A program made the translations under genes and the position numbers. The notes below the pieces were generated by a model. It searched no databases. It was not told the DNA's origin and saw only the letters and a program-made list of their open reading frames with translations. Source: Piromyces finnis (lineage: Eukaryota > Neocallimastigomycota > Neocallimastigomycetes > Neocallimastigales > Neocallimastigaceae). From it: a stretch of DNA of 64,000 nucleotides. Positions 55,910 through 64,000 of this stretch are shown piece by piece. How positions within the stretch are numbered: the first letter of the stretch is position 1; the number at the start of each line of letters is the position of its first letter. The DNA is taken from positions 372,001-436,000 of the forward strand of contig MCFH01000043.1 in the NCBI GenBank assembly GCA_002104945.1, written 5' to 3'.

Positions 55910-55945
<36 letters not shown>

Positions 55946-56243
55946 TTAACTTCATCTGGAATAGTTTTATATGATTGATCTTTTCTTAATAATTCTTTTC
56001 CTGTAATAATATAATGTTTATCATCCTCAATTTCTTCTATTTTTTGAATTCTTTTAAATGTAGTAATATCAAATATTCTTCTAGCATTCCAAAAATCCGA
56101 TAAAGTTTCTCGAATACTTAAAACCATTGCTAAAAGGGATGAACTGTTATTAAAATTTAATACAAAACGTGTACCAGTTGATTGGAAATCTCCATTTTTA
56201 TGTAAAAATATACGATATCCTTTGGTCTTAACATTTATTTTTA

Positions 56244-56276
<33 letters not shown>

Positions 56277-56857
56277 TTTTTTATAAAATAAATTTTTAAA
56301 TTTAAATAAAAAAATTTTTTAAATATTAATAATTAAAATTTACTTTTCACTGTACTATAAAAAATATATATATAGTATTCTCTATTCCCCTTTTTTTTTA
56401 TATTTTTTAAAAAAAATACTTACTTCTCGATCAAAAACTTTTTCTGGTTCAACATTTGTTAAAGATCGATTAATATTAACATTACCAATTTCTCTATTTT
56501 TTTGTTTATAACGAATTCTTCTTTCTTCTTGATCAATTCTTTCTATTCTAATTTTTCTTAATAATTCCTTTTTTTTACTATAATCTTCTATACTTCTATT
56601 TTTGTTTGTAATAACTACTCTTTTATTTTCTAAATCAACTATTCTTTGCTGTTCCTTTTGAAAAATCCAATTATTCTTTTTTTTTTTGTATTTTTCATTC
56701 ATTTTTTCTAACTTTTTTTGTTCCTCTGCATCTTTTTGAATTTTATATTCTTTATTTTCTTTAAGAGTTCTATAATTAATATTTAAATTTAATCGTTCAT
56801 TTTTACATGCTGCAATATATCTAATAATATCATATCATGAAGAATGTTTTTTTATTG

Positions 56858-56889
<32 letters not shown>

Positions 56890-57701
56890 GCAGGAATAAT
56901 TTATATTCGTATATATTTATATATTTAATAGATAGATGTTATTAAAAATTTCTTAATCATTAATCATTATTATTATTATATATATTTTTTTTCATTTTAA
57001 CATGATATATATATATAATAGTAGGTATTTTTTTTACTTTTCACCATCAATTAATTCAGAACAATCGGTGACTTCTTTTCCTGATGTTAAATTAAAAAGA
57101 CGACATGAACTTTTTACAAGTTGTACATTTTTAATTACACTAATAATAAACTTTTTTTTTTAATTATATATAAAAAACATTATATAATTGAATAAAAATA
57201 ATACTAATATTTAATAACCGTTATTTTATTATAGTTCATTATTAATATTACTCTGAATTTAAATTCGAATATGAATATGAATTTAAATTTAATTTTTTTT
57301 TTTTTTTTATTTTTTTCTTCATTTACCTGTTCCCAATTTCTATATATTTTTTCGGTGACTAACATTTTTTTTCCAAGGAAAAATGGATTATTATTTCTAA
57401 AAACATAAATATAAATACCACCAGTATCTGTGTAAGATTTTGTATTTTGTTTTGAAAGTTCACTTTTATTATCATCATATTCACTATATTCTCTAGTTCT
57501 ATCATTTGTTCTTCCTCTCGATTTTATTTGATCTTCATCATATTCAACATGATTTCCTCTTGTTTTTAATTGTCTTCGGGTAAGATCTTTATTCGATAAT
57601 GGAAACATATATTCACATACTTTTTCTTGACTTCTATTTACATTTCCATTTCTGACAATATGACCATTGCCATTATTGTCTACATGATATATATTTGGCA
57701 T
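54676..57701 (-). CDS. Triple doublecortin (DCX) domain protein, 7 exons, about 669 aa
   Basis: Exons: 57701-57327, 57150-57038, 56820-56424, 56226-55942, 55816-55718, 55588-55069, 54896-54676; the phases close. DCX domain 1 (about 92-170): IYIYVFRNNNPFFLGKKMLV, then NWEQF...CRLFNLTSGKEV, then GEKYIAACKNE. A Lys/Glu/Arg-rich, probably coiled-coil stretch follows (about 175-293). DCX 2 (about 298-378): GYRIFLHKNGDF...RRIFDITTFKRIQKIEEIED-DKHYIITGKE. DCX 3 (about 393-480): MIIHVYPNGDG...FPTFEKLMRFID...CIKILYNMSGKKITSID...EYVAAS. The tail is Asn-, Ser- and Arg-rich with RSRSR patches, probable phosphorylation sites. DCX domains bind and stabilise microtubules. In flagellated fungi and protists such proteins are mostly linked with cilia, so a flagellum or basal-body role in zoospores is likely. 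One donor (after exon 4) is GTTTTT, not the usual GTAAGT. Confidence 0.88.
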
Positions 57702-58036
57702 ATTTTTTATCTTTTTAGTATTATTACTTGAGAGATAATATCATTAAAAAAAAGTTCAAGTAAAAAAAAATTTTTTTTTTTTTTCTTTTTTCTTAATAAA
57801 GTACAATTAAAAAGAAGAAAAAAAAAATATTATTTATTTTACTTTATAGTTAAATAGTTAAAAACAACAACAAAAATTCAAAAATGAGAAAAAAGAAGAA
57901 AAGAAAAAAGAAATTATATTACTATTAAATAAAATATTTCGAAAAAAAAAAAAAAGAAAAAATAGTTTAAATTATATGAATAGAAAATAATTTTAATTTA
58001 TATAATTTTTATATGCCACAGCATGTCATGGTTCAT

Positions 58037-58071
<35 letters not shown>

Positions 58072-58855
58072 TCAAAAACAAATGAACCAAATGAATATTA
58101 ATATTTAATATTAAAAGTAAAATAAAATAAAATACTAATTAGTATTACTATTATTATTTATTTTATTATTTATTGTTATTATTATTCAATAATAAATAAA
58201 ATGGATAAAAATAAAAATACCTAAGGTATAAAAATAAAATTAAAATCAAAATTTAAAATGATAATAATTGCTTGGAGAGACAATTAAAATAGTTTAAACC
58301 TTATAAATTAATAAATAAAAAGTGTAAAACCATATAGTTATAAAAAAAAATTTTAGCAAAAAAAATTCCCTATGAATGACGTGAATGACCTACCTTTTTT
58401 TTTTTTTTTTTTCAGAAAAAAAGTTATAAATAAATAGAGTTAAGAATTAACATGTTTCACATTTTATCTACCATAAATAAAATCTTTCCAAATTTTCTAA
58501 AATCTTTATTTTTTCTTCTTCTTTATTAATATAAAAAAAGAATACAATTTAAAAAATGTACTTCACAATAATATTTATTTATTTATTTTAAACTATCAAA
58601 AAATTTTCTAATCCTTTTTATAAATAATGTCTTTTTTTTTTTTTTTTTTTATCTTCAAGGATTAAAATCTTTATATTATTTTAATACAGATATTTATTGG
58701 AATTTAAACAATATTAATATAGGATATATGTTTTGTGATTTTTTTTTTTTATTTTTTTTATTTTTTTTTATTTTTTTTAAATTTTATTATTATTATTAAT
58801 TTTGTTAAAGGTTGGAATGGGGTATCGAAATATGTTAAGTGTTTAAAATTACTAT

Positions 58856-58897
<42 letters not shown>

Positions 58898-59182
58898 AAA
58901 ATTCTTGAATTGAAATAAATAAATAATTGGCAATAAAAATATGAATTATATTATTAAATAAGAAACAAAGATAAAAACAAGTTTTGTTTTATATACACGA
59001 TTGTATTAATAAAATATGGAATATTATAATATTCTAGATATATATATTCTAAAAAAACATGATATTAATAATATTAATTAAAAATGGGGGAAAATATATA
59101 TATAGATTTTAATCATCGTATATTACTATCATTTATATTTAATAATTATAGTTGTTGTTTTTTCCTAGTTATTTTTTTTTTT
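57702..59182. other. Intergenic, with a T32 tract inside an inverted repeat
   Basis: Between the start of the doublecortin gene and the 3' end of MAD1. Holds the doublecortin promoter, the inverted repeat at 58029-58090, and an ATT microsatellite at about 58861-58897. No gene recognised. Confidence 0.6.
58029..58090. repeat. 8-bp inverted repeat enclosing a 32-T tract
   Basis: TGGTTCAT (58029-58036) and ATGAACCA (58083-58090) are exact reverse complements and bracket 32 T residues (58039-58070). It lies about 330 bases upstream of the doublecortin start codon; poly(dA:dT) tracts often keep promoters nucleosome-free. Confidence 0.7.
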
Positions 59183-59978
59183 TTAATTGTTGTCCGATTC
59201 AATTTTATTTTGTTCTTTTAATTGATTAAAAAGATCTAATGTAACACTCGCTAAAAGTCCAGGTATACTTCCATATTGACCAACGAAATAATCTATTCTT
59301 TTTTCTAATGATTGAATATACGATTTTCCACCTCCAATTAATTCCATTGAACCAGAATCATTTGAACTTGAAGCAAAAACAAAACTTTGATTTCCATTTT
59401 GACTATACATTGAAGTTAATTTGACACGTCCATCCTGTAAGAAATCAAATCTATAACCTATTTATTTAAAAAAATTTATTGTTAACAAATAAATTTATAT
59501 ATGATATAGCTAAGCCAATACAATCAAATCACCATAATTATTATTACTACTATTATAATGAAATAAAAAAAAAAAAATTATAATCATTTTATATTTACCT
59601 AATAAAGAATAAACAACTTCACGATATTCTTTTGATTTTTGTCTAAATACAGTTTTTAAACGATCTAATTTCTTTTCTAATTCCTCAATTTTATTATTTT
59701 CAATTTCTAATCTTTTATATGTTTCAATTGGAATATTTTCTATATGTTCCTCAGCAACATCATCATTATCGTTCATTACTTCATCTATAGATGGATTATC
59801 ATTTAAGTTATGTTTTTTGATAATTTTTAATAATGCTTTATTTTCATTTCGTAAAGCATCTAAAGTTGCTTTTCTTATAGAATAATCTTCTAATTCAGGG
59901 TTCTTTGCCAATTGTAATACCTTATATTATCATATTGTTATTTTTTTTTTTTTAAAAAAAAAGAGATAATTTATACAA

Positions 59979-60028
<50 letters not shown>

Positions 60029-63000
60029 GTATTATTATTATTATATAGTATTATTATTATTATTATTATTATATTTATATACATTATACTATTACTTACT
60101 CTTGTTGTTTCAGGATTATATTCCCCTCTACCTAATGAATATTCCATTTTTTCTACTAATTTATCAAGAGAAGCATTTTCTTTTAAAAGCATAGCATTTT
60201 TCTTTTTCAAATCTTGGATTTCTATTAAATTAGATTCAATATTTATGATATGTCAGGATAAGAAATAAACATTAATAAAAGTTATTATTCATAAAAAAAT
60301 AAATATTAATAATACTATATAAAAAATTATAATCTCAAGTCTATAATTTTACCTTTATCAGCATTCAATAATTCTGATGTTAAACTATTGGTATAATTGG
60401 AAATAGTTTCATCTTTAAAATCCATGGTTGTTTTATTTTCATCTCTTTCAACAACATCTTTTTCTAATTCATAAATTCTATTTTGATATTGATTCAACAT
60501 ATCTTGTAATTCTTTTATTCTATTATTTTTTCTTTCTAATTCCATTTTGGTTTCTTCATCATGATTTTTCATCGTCATTTCTTCCAAATCATAACTTTTC
60601 TATTAATTGATGAAAGGATATACATAAAGATAAATTTATATGTCAGAATGTCAGAATAATTAAAAACTTTTTCTTTTTATTAATACAAAAGATATTTACT
60701 AATTGTTCTTCAAGCATAAGTATTCTACGTTGGGTTAATTCTTTACTTTTTTCTTTATAACTAATAATTTTTAAATTATTTTGATTATTGGTATATTCCT
60801 TTTGATATTTTGAATTAAGTTCATTAACCTTAATAAGGTATATAGATGAGACAACAATATTAATTATACATCACAAAATTATTTATTTATAGAATTAACA
60901 TATATATAAAAGAGGCCTATTATATTTACCTTGTTTTCAAGTTCATTAATATATTCCTGTTGACTTGCGAATTTTACATTAAATTTACCTTCTTTTTCTT
61001 TCAATAATGCATATTCAATTCTTTGTTCAGTCAATGCTTTAGCTAGATCATGTGGTGAATTAAAGCCGACCGTATCGTTTTCTTCTAAAAATGATGTCCA
61101 TTGAATATGCTCATCTAATAATTTAGATTTTTCAATTTCTAATTGAGAAATTTTTTCATGAAGTTTAGTCATTGCTTTTGCTTTATTTTCTAATGTTTTA
61201 ATCTCTTCCTTCAAAATTTGAATATTTTCATTTCTTTCTTTATAATAATCATTTTGCTTTTTCAAATCCTTGTTCTTTTTTTCAATTTTCCGTATAAATT
61301 TTAATTGATCTATGATGTATTGTTATTGTTTTATATGTCATTAATTTTTACAATAATTTAAATGTTTTAGTAATTAAATATATTTTTATTATATAAGTCA
61401 ATAAAATTATATAAATACTAAAAAAAAAAAAAATAATAATAATAATAAATAAATAAATAAAAATAAAAATTCGTACTTTCTAATTCTTTTTTAATTATAT
61501 TCATTTCTTCAGTTGATGCATTTTGTTTTAATTTTTTATTTTCTAATTGGGTATCTTTATATTTGACTTCAATCTCCTGTAATTGTTTTATTTTTTCGTT
61601 TAGTTGTTCTGTTCTTTTATCAAACTATAATTTTATAATATATAATAAGTATATAATCAATATATAGATATTAATAATTTGATTTTTTTTTTTTTATTAG
61701 TATTATTATTCCATATTATTTAAATTATTAATTGCTTTTATACCTCTTTTCTTATTCTATTGATTTCATTTTGATAATTTTTGAAATTACTATTTATTGA
61801 ATCGTTTAGTTCATTAACACTAATGTTATCTTGTAAATGTTGCTGAGAATTAAAGAGTGCTTCTTTTAATGAAATAGATTCATTATTAGTTTGATAAATT
61901 TCCAATTTAGTTTCATTCTTTCAAATGTATTAAAAATTGAAAAATTATTTTATAAAAAAAAAAAAAGTTGTTAAAATTTCTTGAAAACTAATGCATATTT
62001 ATATATATCAATAATTTAAATTTATTATTTAATTACCTTTAAAGTCTTTAATTCTTCTTCCAATTTTTCAATTGTTTCTTTACTTTTTAATTCCTTTTCA
62101 TATAATAATCTTCGAGTAGTTTCTAGATTCTTTATTGCATAAATTATTAGAGATAAAAATAATTTAAAAATTAATAAGTAAATAATAATAATAAAAAATG
62201 ATTTAAAATTTAGAATTCAAATGATTTATTATTATAAAAATTAAAATTTACCTGTTTTTCAAGATCTAAATCTTGTGTTAATTTTTCATACTCAATATTT
62301 TCGATTCTTAGAATATCTATATTATGTTCCAGATTCATATTTTCTTCTATATATTTATTATTTAATTCAGATATTTTTAATTCATAATCAAGTTTTTGTG
62401 CTTCCATTTGATGTTCTAAATCCTTTATTTTCTTTCTTAACTCATACTCAGTTTCTAATTATATATACATATCAAAATTGTAGGTTAATTTAGCTGTGCC
62501 TTCATTTATCTAATTTTTAATAACAAAAATAATTGTAAAATACCTATTATCATTGTTTTTTTATTACGTAATAAAGGCTTTTTTTTATAAATTTTCATAT
62601 TAAAAAAAAAAAAAAAAAAAGATTAAATAATTTATTAGAAAAAATATTAATTTAATTTGTATATGATAATAATTTTATATATCATTATTATTGTTGTTAT
62701 TGTTGTTATTGTTGTTGTTGTTGTTTCGTTGTATGTAAATAATTAGTGTAAGTGGTATAAAAAGGTTTATATTGCCTACCGAATAAAATGATTGAGGAGT
62801 ATTCTCTATTTCATCTGAATTTGGAATTTTTGGTGAGACCTTTTCAGTACTACTAGAATTTTCCTTTTTTTCTTCTTCTTCCTTTTCATATTGCTTTAAA
62901 TGTTTAACATTATTTAAATAGTTATTTGGTGATACCAGCAATACATCTCTTTTTTTCGTTGACCTAACAAATGGATGATAATTTAAGTTAACTTTATCTT

Positions 63001-63046
63001 GATTTTCATCAAGTTTCCGTTTTTTATTATTATTTGGTTCATTCAT
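59183..63046 (-). CDS. MAD1: Spindle assembly checkpoint protein Mad1, 12 exons, about 797 aa
   Basis: Exons: 63046-62780, 62577-62544, 62454-62252, 62129-62037, 61917-61744, 61624-61477, 61309-60930, 60828-60700, 60599-60353, 60221-60100, 59920-59599, 59457-59183; all phases close. The N-terminus has a basic KKRKLDE patch (possible nuclear signal), then a long coiled coil (about 95-700). The Mad2-interaction motif is RVLQLAKNP (about 599-607), preceded by EYNPETT; human Mad1 has KVLH...NP at this place. A little further is the RLK motif (686-688, LDRLKTVFRQKSKEYR) that binds Bub1, and a C-terminal RWD-like domain (GYRFDF-LQDGRVKLTSMY...MELIGGG...IPGLLASVTLDLFNQ). Mad1 recruits Mad2 to unattached kinetochores and so delays anaphase. 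It is somewhat longer than the human protein (718 aa). The second exon is only 34 nt. Confidence 0.93.
59980..60073. repeat. (TTA)n microsatellite in a MAD1 intron
   Basis: TTA/ATT repeats with two TATATAG breaks fill most of the intron between exons 10 and 11 (59921-60099), the intron that interrupts the Mad2-binding motif. Confidence 0.88.
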
Positions 63047-63135
63047 ATTTATAAATATTTAAAATATTTACTATATATATACGTTGAATAGTTTTAAAAT
63101 ATAATAATATTGATATAATATAATGTTAATATTTA

Positions 63136-63167
<32 letters not shown>

Positions 63168-63775
63168 AATAATTATTTAAATTTCAAAAATTAATTCTTA
63201 CAACAATGACTTTTCTAGTTATTTTATTATAATTATAATTTTAAAAATAATTTCTTTTATGGTATTTTAATCTCCATTAATTAAATTTTTTTAATAAAAA
63301 ATTTAAAAAAACACATAAATTTATAATAATTTTATAAAATAGATTAAAATATCACATGAAGTCACAAACCAATATTTAATGATAAATTTTTAAATTTTTT
63401 ATTTTGTCTTTTTTTTTTATTTTATTTTAATAGAATGTGCTTTTTTTTTATTATTATTATTTTTTTTTTTTTTTTTTTACTTTTTCAATGTCGTCGTTAT
63501 TATTATATTCAAAAATGATAAAGCTAATGCTTTTTTTTATATTATTTATAATGTAATGTGTGGGTAAAATTTTTTAAAATATGTAAATGATAATTAAACC
63601 TTTTTTTTTTTCTTTTTTTATTCACTACGGAACAGTAAGAAAAAAAAAAAAGTTATTACAATATAAAAAAAAAACTTTTTTTAAAGTTTAATATCTTAAT
63701 GAAAAAAATAGTGAGGTTCTAATTATTATTTATAATAATGGATGGTATATTACAATTAAATATGTTTAAAAGAAA
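63047..63775. other. Intergenic, MAD1 promoter side
   Basis: About 0.7 kb between the Mad1 start and the stop codon of the next gene, both on the minus strand. It has several A or T tracts of 12-24 bases but nothing else recognisable. The MAD1 promoter must lie here. Confidence 0.6.
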
Positions 63776-63899
63776 TTAAAAGCCTTCTCTCTTTGAGAAA
63801 ACATCTTCCCATTGAATATAGAAATCGCATGGAACCATAGCAACAATTTGAAGAAGAGACATAGCATATTGAGTAGCCATCATTTCTCTTAGTTCTTGA
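63776..63899 (-). CDS. Terminal exon of a gene entering from the right edge, unrecognised
   Basis: A TATTAG acceptor at 63900-63901 opens a 124-nt exon encoding a 40-residue C-terminus (begins QELREMMATQYAMSLLQIV, ends DVFSKREGF) and TAA. The composition and higher G+C are clearly protein-like. The rest of the gene, beyond an intron reaching at least to the window end, is missing, so the family cannot be told. Confidence 0.65.
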
Positions 63900-64000
63900 C
63901 TAATATTTAATATATATATATAATATATAGATTAATTAATCTTTTGACTTTTTTTTTGTAAACTTTAATAACTTTTATTTTCCTGAAAAAAAAAAAAAAA

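Noticed and set aside
59183-63046. Treating the short coiled-coil frames as separate hypothetical proteins
   Set aside because: All twelve join with matching phases into one Mad1.

Overview
The window looks like a nuclear contig of an anaerobic gut fungus (Neocallimastigomycota). Reasons: extreme A+T richness with long A/T homopolymers and ATT/AAT microsatellites; short spliceosomal introns with GTAAGT/GTATGT donors; secreted GH45 and GH11 enzymes carrying the double cysteine-rich fungal dockerins (CBM10 type) that are the hallmark of the fungal cellulosome; and a doublecortin protein plus Mad1, fitting a fungus that makes flagellated zoospores. No mobile-element ORF, rRNA gene or CRISPR array was seen.

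Layout. 0.3-2.2 kb: single-exon ankyrin protein (-). 5.5-6.7 kb: secreted chitin/polysaccharide deacetylase with three chitin-binding modules (-). 8.1 kb: intron-containing tRNA-Ile(UAU) (-). 11.4-14.0 kb: Kin1/Kin4-like protein kinase with a long acidic tail, five exons (-). 14-26 kb: gene-poor, with two minisatellites, a long TTA microsatellite and several possible gene fossils. 26.2-28.4 kb: Sel1-repeat protein (+). 30.5-32.1 kb: membrane-anchored alpha/beta hydrolase (-). 33.9-39.5 kb: full-length ABCA-type transporter, five exons (-). 42.3-44.0 kb: GH45 endoglucanase with two dockerins and a CBM1 (-). 47.8-48.8 kb: GH11 xylanase with two dockerins (+), head to head with the GH45 gene. 49.8-53.0 kb: leucine-rich-repeat protein in which each repeat is its own 69-nt exon (-). 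54.7-57.7 kb: triple doublecortin-domain protein, seven exons (-). 59.2-63.0 kb: spindle-checkpoint protein Mad1, twelve exons (-). 63.8 kb: last exon of a gene running in from the right edge (-).

How they fit. The GH45/GH11 pair supplies cellulase and xylanase subunits for the cellulosome; the deacetylase acts on chitin of the fungal wall or outside it. The doublecortin and Mad1 genes, adjacent on one strand, both act on microtubule structures (flagellum/basal body and kinetochore). The ABC transporter, hydrolase, ankyrin, Sel1 and LRR proteins are single genes without evident pathway links. Exon structures were assembled by hand from splice consensus, reading-frame continuity and family conservation; the phases of all the large multi-exon models close exactly, but no transcript or database search supports them here.
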